The notes beneath the pieces were generated by a model, which made no database searches, was not told the DNA's origin, and saw nothing but the letters and a program-made list of their open reading frames with translations. Shown here one piece after another: positions 20,911-31,388 of a DNA stretch of 64,000 nt; position 1 is the first letter of the stretch, and each line of letters starts with the position of its first letter. The position numbers and the translations under genes are program-made. This DNA is from Nitzschia sp. DOCU1. Taxonomy: Eukaryota > Bacillariophyta > Bacillariophyceae > Bacillariales > Bacillariaceae. Location of the stretch: contig OX595986.1 of assembly GCA_951394045.1 (NCBI GenBank), positions 1,178,001 through 1,242,000 of the forward strand. The letters run 5' to 3'.

Positions 20911-21430
20911 GTTCTTTTGTTTTCCTTGAATCTATCGCAAGAATCTATCGCGGTCTGCTTTCCTTCACGGTAGTACGTTGATAACGTCACGCACCAAAAT
21001 ATGCCAAGGTTCCAACAATGACCACTGGCAGTATCTCTAGAGGGCAACGTTTGAGAAACGTTCTGAGTCGGTCGCTGCCGTCCTGTTTTTTTCGTTTTCA
21101 CTCGACGAGCCATCGGTCGTCGCTACGCATGCTCAACAAAACGACGATGAGAGGTTGAGAGATGATGAATGACGAAGGCAGAAGAGTTCGCACGCAAAAC
21201 CTCGTTCCAATGCCGTCGAATGACTTCCACGTGGTGGCCCGTTTGAGTGGGTTACCACTTGGCATAAACAAATCTGACGTATGACACACGGACACCAATC
21301 CAGGGCTACATCAAAAGGGTTGGTCGAAGTAGTCGCTGTCGCGATCGATCTTTTCTTTTTTGAAGCCCCAACAGAGTGACGATGATGTTGTCACTTCCTT
21401 CCCGTCTTTCAGGCCATTGCAGCTCCAACC
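20911..21430. promoter_or_regulatory. Divergent promoter region of GRP170 and the lumen thioredoxin gene
   Basis: 520 bases. A perfect palindrome CCACGTGG (G-box core CACGTG) lies at 21227-21234, and a TGACGT element (minus strand) at 20984-20989. Both cores are bound by bZIP or bHLH factors in other eukaryotes and TGACGT is part of unfolded-protein-response elements. Chance occurrence cannot be excluded. Confidence 0.35.
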
Positions 21431-22057
21431 ATGTTGAGTTTCTTCTTATCAGTCCTTCTCATCATTACCGTCCTTCCTCATTGGGCTGACTCTTTAAGCA
21501 ATGAGAGGAGTCCAAGTACAACGACGACAAGACGACAGTGGATTCAGAATTCGTTGGCGTCAACATCGGCCATTGTAGCGGCTGGGTCGATGGTGGCTGG
21601 TCCTGCCATGGCCGCGCCACCTATCTCTGTTATTGCGGAGGAGCTGGGTTACTTTCCAATCCAGAATAGAGATGGGCAGGTGATGTATGTTCCCAAAAAA
21701 GTCCAACGACAATCCAGCAATCAGGCTATTGAACTTGCCAAAAAGATGAAAGAAAAGGGAATTTCCATGTACGGAGCCTTCTGGTGTCCGCACTGTTCTC
21801 GTCAGAAAGAGATTTTTGGAAAAGAAGCGTGGGCTTACATCGACTATGTGGAGTGCGCTCCCAAAGGATATGGATACAAGGGAACGTGCAAGAATGTAGA
21901 TGGATACCCTACGTTTCGGGACAAACGAGGTCGGATCAATTTTAGTGGGGAACGGCCGCTGGAATTCTTGGCTAAAGAAGTAGGTTTTCAAGGATTCGAT
22001 TCATCCTTAGAAGACGAAGTGCCTATGATAGGGACTGCTTGCCGGCTGCGAAAGTGA
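21431..22057 (+). CDS. Thylakoid-lumen-type thioredoxin domain protein, LTO1/VKOR-associated type
   Basis: 208 aa with ATG 21431. The N-terminus has a signal-peptide-like helix (about 2-17), a Ser/Thr/Arg-rich stretch with twin Arg (TTTTRRQWIQ), then a second hydrophobic segment ending AMA, which together look like a multi-part leader to the thylakoid lumen. The mature part has MYGAFWCPHCSRQKEIFGKEAW with a CPHC redox centre, then YVECAPKGYGYKGTCKNVDGYPTF with two further Cys. This is the pattern of the thioredoxin half of plant LTO1 and cyanobacterial VKOR fusions, which oxidise lumenal proteins. The VKOR membrane half is absent here, so a separate VKOR partner would be needed. Domain call firm; location inferred. 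Confidence 0.82.
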   Translation: MLSFFLSVLLIITVLPHWADSLSNERSPSTTTTRRQWIQNSLASTSAIVAAGSMVAGPAMAAPPISVIAEELGYFPIQNRDGQVMYVPKKVQRQSSNQAIELAKKMKEKGISMYGAFWCPHCSRQKEIFGKEAWAYIDYVECAPKGYGYKGTCKNVDGYPTFRDKRGRINFSGERPLEFLAKEVGFQGFDSSLEDEVPMIGTACRLRK

Positions 22058-22095
22058 TCTCTTTGTTGCAAGTACTTTACTTTAGGATATAAAAT

Positions 22096-22872
22096 CTAGT
22101 TGGCTTCGTCCAGGTAATCTTGAATTTGTTCTGGAGTCAGGATAGTGAACTTCCCGTTTCGAACAACACCGACTTCAATATTGTCGCAGTTCATTTCTCC
22201 CTCAAATCCCTCTCTCAATGTCAGCAACGCTGTGTGAATTGCATCTTCCAATTCCATATCTTCCGTGAAACGCTTCTCCAAAAAGTTCTTGGCGTTGACA
22301 TAGTTCTTGCCGATAGCGGTGGCTTTCCAAGAAAAGTAAGCCCCCGACGGATCCACCTGATAAAGTCGAGGAGTGCCATCACCGTCAACGCCGCCAATCA
22401 ACAGAGAAATACCAAAAGGCCGGACTCCACCTCGCTGCGTATACTCCTGCATGACCCCCGCAACTTGTTTCACAAGCTGCGATACTGGTTCCACCTCGCC
22501 ATATGTGGTCAAGTAGACCTGAGAAGACTTGCGAGCTCGTTGGACTATACGTGACATTGGTTAGCAAGCAAATTCTTGTGGGTACCCCACGGCATTTTCT
22601 ATGTGCCACTTACCCAGAACGCGATAATCCGGTCCCACTCCAGCGTAACAAACTCCACTCGACGGAGTTAGTAGCTCCACCTTGTGAACATGAGCCACGT
22701 CCACAAGTTCACTTGTCAATTTCTTGTCAGTCGCAATCACGACACCGTCCTTGGCACAAATGCCCAGCGACGTCCGGCCATTGGCAACCGCATTCAAGGC
22801 GTACTCGATCTGAAGCAATTTTCCCGTTCGGGAAAATGTTGTCAGTGAAAAGCTATAAGCGGAGTCACCCAT
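22096..22872 (-). CDS. PSMA2: 20S proteasome subunit alpha type-2
   Basis: Exons 22614-22872 and 22096-22544, intron 69 nt (22545-22613). The join gives GPDYRVLVQRARK, as in PSMA2 orthologs. The product is 235 aa from ATG 22872. The N-terminal alpha-subunit signature [21 protein letters not shown] is complete (shown to 21 residues in the DNA; key residues are Y-S-F-S-L and QIEYAL). [37 protein letters not shown] and [14 protein letters not shown] are also typical. Alpha subunits form the outer ring and gate of the 20S core; they are not proteolytic. Very secure. Confidence 0.96.
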
Positions 22873-23430
22873 TTGGATTGTAAAAAGTAAATACAAAGAA
22901 GTTGGATTGTGATATCAAGCGCTCAACCCAAGTGACAGCCGAAATGATAGCTTGGGATCATCATTGTCGTGGTGACCCTGTGCTCGGCGGGCCGTCGCGA
23001 GAGGATCGCGATGGAAGCAAGACGACGCCAAACGAAAGGCAGCCAGAAACCTTCGGGCAAATTTCACCCGAATATACCGACTAACGTACAGTATTGCAGC
23101 GAAGGAGAACGCTTTTGGTCGCTTCAGTCGATCCGCTTGAAATGATCGAGCGAGGCGTCGATGGGCAGGCGTCGAGGCGCCCTTGCCGCGGCACCATCCA
23201 TTTGCGGGGAAAGTGCTATCATGAAAATAGTCTCAAAATACTCCACAACAAAATCCACGCACAATCCCGTGTACAGTGTTCGCATCACTTGAACTCTCGT
23301 GCGAAGAGCGCGCATGTATTCCTTTGAGTCAAAGTCCAGCGACGACGACAAGATGGCGAGCTAGTAGTAGCTACTGCTACACTATATTGGAAGAGGAGAC
23401 TTTCTCATTTCAAAACATAAATCACTATAC
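22873..23430. other. Gap between PSMA2 promoter and transposase 3' end
   Basis: 558 bases. A minus-strand frame at 23124-23315 (MRALRTRVQVMRTLYTGLC..) lies here but is not recognised and begins just downstream of an in-frame stop; it could be a small gene, an exon or chance. The 3' boundary of the Crypton must also fall in or near this stretch. Confidence 0.4.
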
Positions 23431-25731
23431 TCATACTGTCACCATTGATACTATTCGCAGTGATGGATGCCCTCCAGTGGCTTTATCCTTCTGCATTTGA
23501 CGCAATATCTTCGTGACACATGTATCTCCACCATACGCATCATAAATTTTGTCAATGGCAACTGTCGCCAACTCCCCGCTTCGGACCATCAGGCTGACTT
23601 GGTCCCAAAATACCTTTCGTTTGCTAAATACATACCTAACTCGCCCTCGTTCCCTAGCAGTGAAAGATCTTGCCGCCTTGTTTCCGCCCAACCCATTCGT
23701 CCATTCGTCCCACAGTAGATGCAACGTTTTTGGACAGCGACTAAGCCTCGCATTATTCTCTGGCAGTTGGTGGTCTTCATGAACGGCTTCACCATTGTCA
23801 CCTGCCACTCTGACACGCCGGCCTGGCTGGCTTTCGATTCTATTCAGATGGCGAAACACTTTGTTGAAGTTTGCAGTCCATTCAGACTTCGTTTGATCTT
23901 GCTGTGCTTTCAAGGCGGCAAGATAGACCTTCAGTTCATGCACCTCACATCGCAGTTTTCGTAGCTCCCCTCGTTGATCCTCAATGTTTCGCATTGGTTG
24001 ATCGGTATTGTTTGTACCACCATCTCCCCCATCCAAATCCATCACCTGTAGAACACCCTCTGTCTCATAAACATCAAGTAGAATCCTTGAGACTGGATTC
24101 TCATTATCATGAAGGTTTCCTTGAAGTACAAGTTTGTTGGCTTCGTATGCAGAATGAATTCGTTGTAGGATCCCAAGGGGGATCATCTCCGCCATAGACT
24201 CTTCAAAGGCAGCCCAAAGAAGTGCTGTGCCAAGCACTCTGGCAACCTCCCGATGAAACCCATCAGCAGCTATGTTCGGCACCACATTGGCAATTATCCA
24301 ATCCGTTGTAATCCCACTACCTGCCTTCACTGCATAACGAATGGGGCCTCCAACGCATAGCCTTGCAGCAATGTCACCGTCCGGCCATGGCAAATCAGCA
24401 TTGGTATAGCGATCTTGTTGGCGTTTATTCTGTCCCCAACGTGCGCGAAAATCAACATTTGCCGGTGTGCCACCTCTGCGACGTGCTGCCGTAGCTCCGT
24501 ACTTCCGATTGGAATGCGTCCCAAGCTTCCCATCAGCAGAATCCATCAGTTCAATGAACTCTGTATTCAATATCTTCCTTAGGGAAGAGCTGACGAATGA
24601 GTTCGCTTGTTCTGGAGTCGATTTTCCAAAATGGAAAATAAACTCCTTGTTGCCACCATGTTGTGCAATAGTCGTCTCCAAATGCAACGCTAACGCCAAC
24701 AAAAGGCAGTAGCTTGCATCTTTGCAACCAAAAATGATCTGCCACGGGCATGGCTTTTCAGTGTTTACATTTTTGGACCACTGTAGTTTGGCCACCAGGG
24801 AATCAGGCACCCGGACATTTTGACGAAGCATGGCCTTCCTCAGTTTGCACGCATCATCCAAGCGTGCAATAAAGTGATAAGAAAATTTGAAGAGGCAGGG
24901 AACACCTAGCTTTAAATCAACAGCCGACTGCCTTCCCAAATAATTCATCACTTGGTCAAATTCATCCTTGTCGAAATCCCGCCGTGCTTGCGATGCTTTC
25001 CCAAATCCAGCAGCTTCTTTCTTCATAACAGCCTTTATTAGCTCATTCACCTCGTTGGATCTTGTAGGATTTCCCCAACCCACTGCAAAGTTCCACGCCA
25101 TTAGCCGGTTGGGCATGAAAAACGATATGGCTTTTTTGTAGTATAAAATAGAATTCGACCGTCCAACTGTTGGATTGTCAGCTTCTGTTGGATCGGGCTT
25201 TCCATATGCTTTCATGGCCAAAAAGCTTGCCACCTCCTTCGGAGTCACTTTCTGTAGCTCAGAGTTTGGGAAAGGATATGGTGACACATACTTTTTCCCA
25301 TCCCGGAATGACATAAATTCTGCTAGGTAGTCATGGTAAGCAAGTATACAACTTGGCTGGGACAGCCGAGTTGCCATGCTTGTACCATTGTAGCAGTCAC
25401 TGGGTGGTGGAAGGGACCGCTTTGGGGGTTTGCTTCTTGCAGCATCACCAGCACGAGTAGCAGGACGAGGATTCTGCTGTGGTGGTACTGCTACCGCTTG
25501 CTCATGCTGCTGCTGATTGGCAGTGACTTCTCTTTCGCCCTGCTGTCCGGTGCCGGCTATTCTTTTTGCCTTACAGACAGGGCACAACACGAAGTGAATG
25601 TCCGGGGTCTCATCACCACAGGGGGCATGAATATTCTTGCCACAATCCGGACATTTATGGGTGCTTGGTGCAATACCACCAAGCAGACACCCTGGATTGG
25701 CGCATGGGCCAGGTGTATTAAGGTTTGCCAT
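23431..25731 (-). mobile_element. Crypton DNA transposon: intact tyrosine-recombinase transposase
   Basis: A single uninterrupted 766-codon frame from ATG 25731. An N-terminal Cys-rich module (C10, C15, C27, C30, C38, C50, C53 plus H35) looks zinc-binding. The central recombinase shows a candidate box I Arg in HFIARLDDACKLR (R290), the His-x-x-Arg of THSNRKYGATAA (H406, R409), a Trp at 432 and a candidate nucleophile Tyr in QQDRYTNADLPWPD (Y442). A coiled coil follows (about 585-625), then a GCR1_C-like DNA-binding segment (LHLLWDEWTNGLGGNKA..RVRYVFSKRKVFWDQVSLMV, about 670-720). Cryptons use this pair to cut and rejoin circular intermediates, leaving no inverted repeats; none were seen. Element ends were not fixed. 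An old domesticated copy is the alternative. Confidence 0.82.
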
Positions 25732-26182
25732 TGTTGTTTTGTTTCAGCAGGTTTGGAATGAAGTTGTATTTGTTGTTGTGGCAGCAACCAGCATTGTTGT
25801 GTGAAAATAGCGCTTGGTATTGCCGATCGTATTGTGGAATTTTCGGCCCCTAAACTCCACGATTCCTGTCCACTCCACAGTGGATTCGCCACGTCAACAC
25901 CATGAGAAATCCACAAACTCCAATGACGGTATCGGCAGTTCTACATACGGGGAAATGGAATTTTGGTACAAAAATACCACATGGGTGGAATTTTGGGCCT
26001 TACATACCCATACCTGGTACTCGACATACGACGTCACAAGTGTCAGTCAAAGAGGAAACCGGCCGCTAGCTATCTTCTACTTGCTATCGTTACTAGTAGA
26101 ATAGAGACCTCAAGATACAGTAGTCATGGCATCATCAAGATGAGTAGCGAAATTGTATCCTATGCGTATAGGAATTAGTATG
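25732..26182. other. Crypton 5' flank and intergenic DNA
   Basis: About 450 bases upstream of the transposase start. Two copies of GGAATTTTGG/C-type words near 25957-26000 are the only repetition noticed. The element's 5' end probably lies here but could not be placed. Confidence 0.35.
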
Positions 26183-26719
26183 CTAGCAATATACGAGCGC
26201 AGCCTCGGCTTGGTCATCCCTTGCTCGTTCCACAGCCAGATCTTCGCTCCTTTTCGTGTACATTCGGTAGATGTAAGCCAGGGCATCTGGGTCTGCAGAA
26301 CAGCGCACTATTTGATCTTCTTGCTCGTCAAGAACGGCAGAGACTGCGTTTAAAATGGCCATTTGTCGCCTTCTGTTTCCTTCTCGGGTCTTGGCTTCCA
26401 GGCCCCTGGCGTCTCCGTCGTCAATAGGTTCACCCTTTTCCATGAGCTTGACAAGTCGTCGTCGTTCAGTCTTGATCGAACGGAATTCCAGGGAATCATA
26501 CCAAGTAGCACGACGTTCCTCATCAGAATAGTCAACGCGCCGTATTGTTGGCACGACGAATTCGATCGTCTCGTTAAAGCTGACGCTGCTTCCCGCAGTG
26601 GTGGTGGTGTGTCCCGATTGATCTAATCCAATGTCGCCTTTCCTTGAAAGGAACTCGCTTAGATTTAGGATGGCAATCTTCTTAGACAACATCTTGGGGG
26701 CTGCAGCAGAGCAAGACAT
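26183..26719 (-). CDS. Unknown small regulatory-looking protein, family member 1
   Basis: 178 aa from ATG 26719; the frame upstream begins only at TTG. A disordered N-terminus leads to VSFNETIEFVVPTIRRVDYS, then DEERRATWYDSLEFRSIK, ARGLEAKTREGNRRRQ and NAVSAVLDEQEDQ. The same order of blocks occurs in the gene at 34762, so these are paralogs. The block pattern (VSF..V.F.VP..DYS.EER..TWY, then GLE.KT..G..RR) is, as far as I can recall, common in diatom proteins of unknown function. It is predicted mostly helical, with no catalytic site and no leader. Confidence 0.75.
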   Translation of the reverse strand: MSCSAAAPKMLSKKIAILNLSEFLSRKGDIGLDQSGHTTTTAGSSVSFNETIEFVVPTIRRVDYSDEERRATWYDSLEFRSIKTERRRLVKLMEKGEPIDDGDARGLEAKTREGNRRRQMAILNAVSAVLDEQEDQIVRCSADPDALAYIYRMYTKRSEDLAVERARDDQAEAALVYC

Positions 26720-27429
26720 GTTTTCCAATCTGTTGTTCGAGTGGGAAAAGTGGTTCGTTGTTCTTTTCGTGCTGTTGAGAATCAAGTTGGCGGAATTGTG
26801 ATGGCCTGAAGAACAGAGTACGCCCGTCGGCTTTTCGGTCAAACGAAGGTTCCAGTGCTGGTGGCGAGTGCCATAAATCAAAATTACGGGAACGAAAAGA
26901 CCGACAGTACAGGTGAAAATTAAGCCGGACAGAAGAATATTTCAATTGCCTTCGTCGGATTTCCGATTAACAATAGAGTGAAGAATCTTGAACCTCCTCA
27001 CAAACATTTAAGGAAAAGCGGTTGTGAGGTATAATCTCTCTCTCTCTGTTTATTGCTCCTACCCTCCGAAGAAACCTCAACGAGAGAGAATGATTTAACT
27101 GCCCCCCTTCGCTCGAAAGAAAAGGCACTTTCGAACTTCTGTTGATGCTACAGCACGTAGTGCACAGTGCTTTCGTAGTTCAGTATCATACCAGGAATAG
27201 TACCCATGCAGACGTTCGTTGTCCAACGAGTCGAAGTTTCAAACTCGTTTATTACAAACGCGACGATGACCTCGAGAAACACAACATCCGTCATTAATGG
27301 CTCCGTACGGGCATCTAACCATCCAATCACCACCATAGCATTGAAAAGCACGCTCTTCCTTCCCAGGATTTAGAAGAGGAGCCAATAGAGGGCTGGAGCC
27401 TTGTCTCCCAGTTGAGATCTCGCACAAAC
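26720..27429. promoter_or_regulatory. Divergent promoter region with a CT microsatellite
   Basis: 710 bases between two divergent genes. A (CT)n run lies at about 27034-27047. The minus frame above 26719 has no ATG. No gene was seen. Confidence 0.4.
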
Positions 27430-30400
27430 ATGTTTGCCGCGCCTTCTTCGAATGGCGCTCGGCCGTATCGATCGAACCGGGCAGTTCGACGGCCCAAGGA
27501 AATCCCGACTCATATTATCACGAATTGGACCAAGGGTCGAACAATGCTAGTGTGCTGTGGGGTGGGTATAATTGCCATGACAACAATATTCCCGATTCTC
27601 ATGTTGGAGTCCACCCTGAAATCACCCTCGTCGACTCAAGGGACCGTCTCTCTTCATGGGCTGGTCAAGAAATCGCTTCAAGTCGAGGAAGAATACAAAG
27701 CTAAAGGCCTCAATTTCTTTAACAAGGCTGCCGATCAAATCCGAGGAGCTCTTCATGTGGAAATGCCAGGGGACCCCATCAGCCAAGAGTTGAAATCGTC
27801 GACCAAATCCTCCAAACCCGAGAAAACGACCGAACCTAAAGACAAGGGCGATGCCAAGAAGGGTCAGGAAATTGCACATGCTGCTAACTATGATTCGAAG
27901 GAAGTGGCAGTGACAAAAGACGAGAGGAAACCTGTACTAGACGGCGGGGGTGCGAAAAAGAAGCCAAGGCTCGCCCGTGGAGTTTCGGGCCTGCCTATGG
28001 CAAAGACACCAGCACTGGTTGGCGCTCGACCGGGGCATGTGGAATGCGAGGTGGACGTCGACGACATTGTCTACTGGAACGACCCTCAGGGTGAACGAGA
28101 CCGAAACTTTGTTAGTCCATTTGCAACACCCGACGAACACTACCTCACATTCGAACCCGATCCAGGTGGCTGGAATAACATTCGCATGTCAATGGAAATT
28201 ATCTTTGTCATGGCGGCAGTGACAGGACGAACTCTTGTTCTCCCTCCGAAGGCACCATTTTATCTCTTGGGAATGGGGAAGCAGGGTGCGAAAGAGTTCG
28301 GCAACTTTTACCATTTGGAACATCCAGAGTTTCAGAAGAAGGTGAAGGTTATCACCATGTCTGAATTCTTGGAACGGGAAAAGCACGGACTCCTCAATTT
28401 ATCGGACGAAGAATACGAGAAATTCAAGCCAATTGCGGACTTATGTCTTCATGCGAAAGACTCACCGATCAATTGCGACATCTTGTACGAGCATATCCGA
28501 GAAGTCGGTGTCCAACCAGACATGGAAGGTATGAAAAATTGTCTAATCTTCGACTTGGAACACTTTCAGGGCAAACAAGTCTCGGAGGCCGTGCAGACTC
28601 ATGCCCGCAGATTTTGTGGAGAAAAACGAAAACCCGTATATTACGACGACGAAATGCACCTTCCGCAACTCATCCATTGGAACGCTTATAGCCATCGGAA
28701 TCGGCTTCTAAATCATTTCTATGGGTTTCTCCTCTTCACCGATCCAAAGATCGACAATTTTTACAAGCGGTTCGTTCGTGACTTTCTCCATTACAAGGAC
28801 GAAATATATTGTGCTGCGGTAAGTACCGAATGATATGGGATAAGATTTGGCTGTCACGGACCCTCGTTTTCTCATAGTGATTTCGTTAGGGGAAGATTGT
28901 TCACGCATTGAATGAGGAAGGAAAGACTTGGTCATCGCTCCATGTAAGACGAGGTGACCTACAGTACAAAAACGTAAAAATTCCTGCTGAGGAATGGTAC
29001 AACAATACCAAGGAAGTGTGGAAACCAGGAGAAATATTGTTCATTGCCACTGACGAACGCAACAAAACTTTTTTTGACCCGATCAAAGAGCATCACGAGT
29101 TACGCTTCTTGGACGACTACTGGGACGAAGCCAAACTGGGAGATCTAGAATCTACCTACCTCGGAATGGTGGATACGATCGTCGCAAGTCACGGGCGAGC
29201 CTTTGCGGGAACATGGTTTTCGACGTTCACAGGTACGCTAGTAGCGATCATGATGGAGTTGAGGTTTTGTCGTCTTCTTAGTTGACTCATGTATCTGTCT
29301 TTGATAAGGTTACATCAATCGAATGAGAGGATACCTTGGTCATCCCATGGAGAACTCGTGGTATGGCTGGTTGCCAAGAAAAGATGCGATGCAAGTTTGG
29401 ACGTATCCGGAAGGAAACATCCCGGCGCGAGAATGGCCACTTGGCTGGACCGCAATTGATGGCGACGAGTGGATAGAGCACGAGGGAGAGCCAGTTAATG
29501 AAGATGATGCCCCAATGGAAGTGACCAAGCACAGGGTGAGTTAATGCATTTGTGACCTGACCATAGATGTCACCTCGACCATTGCCCAGTACTCATTTTG
29601 TTCGCAGACAATAAAGGACATCACCCTCAAAGATCTGGAGCCGGATGCGGGCTTCCAAGACAAGCCTGTAAGCCGTGGTTTGGCAGGAAGACCATTGTCC
29701 CAAACGCCAGCACTCGAGGGCGCCAAGCGTGGCCACATCGAATGCGAAGTCAACGTCGATTCGCTTGCGTACTGGAACTATCCTCAGGGTACGAGAGACC
29801 GAGAATTTCGCTCACCCTTCGCCGCAGAGGTAAGGCCCCGCTTCGGTTTCTTCGTAGTTTCTTGCCCGTGTAGGGAGCTCACCCTTCCTTTATTCCAGGG
29901 CGAGGAAAAGTACATAACTTTCACGTCGGACCGCGGCGGTTGGAATAATGTGAGGATGTCGATGGAAATCATTTTTGTGATTGCTGCTGTTACAGGCCGA
30001 ACTCTAGTTTTACCGCCAAAAGAACCTCTGTATCGACTGCGGGTAAGTGGAAAAGCGCGTACAAAGTGTTTGGTTGGTCCTGTAATACTGACACTGCGAG
30101 GCCTGACTGTCATGAAAGGCCGACAAGGAGAACATCTTTCGGGGTTTCGCTGATTTCTTCCCACTAGAGGATCCAGAATTCGGCAAGCGTGTCAAAATCA
30201 TTACCATGAAGGAGTTCATCGAGCGAGAAGGAGGGCCGAATGGTCGGGTGCCGATTCCTCTGGAAATGGTGGAAAACGTCACTGCGAGCGCCGACCACTG
30301 TGACAAACTTGGACGACACAAGTCGTTTTGCGGTCACATTAGCGACTATCTGGTGGCGAAAGGATTCACTCCAGGGACTCGCGCTCAAGATGGCTGCCTT

Positions 30401-31388
30401 ATCTTTGATCAGGACAAGTATGAAGGGAGAAATATCACGGTTGAGAACAAGGCGAAAATCGATCACATGTGTGGTGTAAGTATCCCAGAGTTGTTTGACG
30501 TCGCTCTTACATTTGGTATGCTCACAGTTGCCGCTGGATCGCCGTTTTAGAAACGAAAAAAGGCGTATTTCACGAAAGAAGTGCAAAAACTGACTCTGAT
30601 ACACTTCCGCGCCGGCGACAAAGAGTTCCGCCTATTGACTCACTTCTACAATTTTATCCATTTCACGGATCCAGTCATCACTAATTACTACAAGCGCTTT
30701 GTACGCGATTTTCTTCGATATAAGGACCCGATATATTGCGCAGCAGTAAGTATTTACGTCAGGGTTCACTCCAAAGCAACTGGCGGTTTGATCTCAATCT
30801 TGTTTGTGGCTTTAATCCTTTTAGGGGAAAATCGTCAAGGCACTACAGCTCGAGGCGAAAGACCGAGGATTCTCTCTCGACGATGAAGGTGGTGGTGGAT
30901 TCTCCGCTCTGCACGTTCGTCGCGGGGATCTGCAGTATAAAAAGGTAAAGATTCCCGCAGAGGAGTGGTACGAAAATACGAAGGAGCTCTGGAAACCCGG
31001 GGAAATCCTTTACATTGCCACGGACGAACGCAACAAGACATTCTTTGGTCCGATTGCTGAACATCATGAGATCCGGTTTCTCGATGACTATTTCGACTTT
31101 GCCGGCCTCGGCGACCTGGATCCGAACTGGTTCGGCATGATCGATACGATTGTGGCAAGTCGCGGAAGAGCATTCGCTGGTACTTTCTTTTCGACGTTCA
31201 CTGGTTACATCAACCGGTTGCGAGGGTATCATGGACTCTCGATGAAGGACAGTTGGTACTCATGGCTGCCTCGTAAAGAGAAGATGCAGACATGGGAGCA
31301 CGTCGACGATTTCGCATACGCATTCGAATGGCCCGAAGGCTGGATCGGTATCGATGCAGACGTGGAGCCTAGTAAAGAAATATTCTAG
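27430..31388 (+). CDS. Tandem double GDP-fucose O-fucosyltransferase-like protein
   Basis: Eight exons: 27430-28818, 28890-29232, 29309-29535, 29608-29829, 29899-30042, 30119-30475, 30551-30745, 30825-31388. Introns are 69-79 nt and all junctions keep frame, giving 1146 aa. A cytosolic basic N-terminus, one membrane anchor (about 35-58) and a stem suggest a Golgi type II protein. Two homologous lumenal domains follow (about 200-650 and 690-1146). Each has GWNN[IV]RMSMEIIFV, GRTLVLPPK, YKRFVRDFL.YKD.IYCAA, the fucosyltransferase motif HVRRGDLQY (about 480 and 988), ATDERNKTFF and AFAGT.FSTFTGYINR. O-fucosyltransferases move fucose from GDP-fucose to Ser/Thr. Donor and acceptor here are inferred. 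Copy 2 has no own ATG, so the two are one gene. Confidence 0.82.

Noticed and set aside
21208..21231. ER stress response element (CCAAT-N9-CCACG) in the GRP170 promoter
   Set aside because: CCAAT and CCACG are present but 15 bases apart rather than 9.
7435..22872. A proteostasis gene cluster (RPN13, GRP170, PSMA2)
   Set aside because: The genes are separated by unrelated ones and on mixed promoters; three turnover genes in 15 kb is compatible with chance.
23124..23315. Small minus-strand gene next to the PSMA2 promoter
   Set aside because: No recognisable domain, a stop just upstream and no partner exon; retained only as a note in the gap entry.
25732..26182. Terminal inverted repeats for the transposon
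   Set aside because: None were found by eye; Cryptons lack them, and no matching short target repeats could be placed with confidence.
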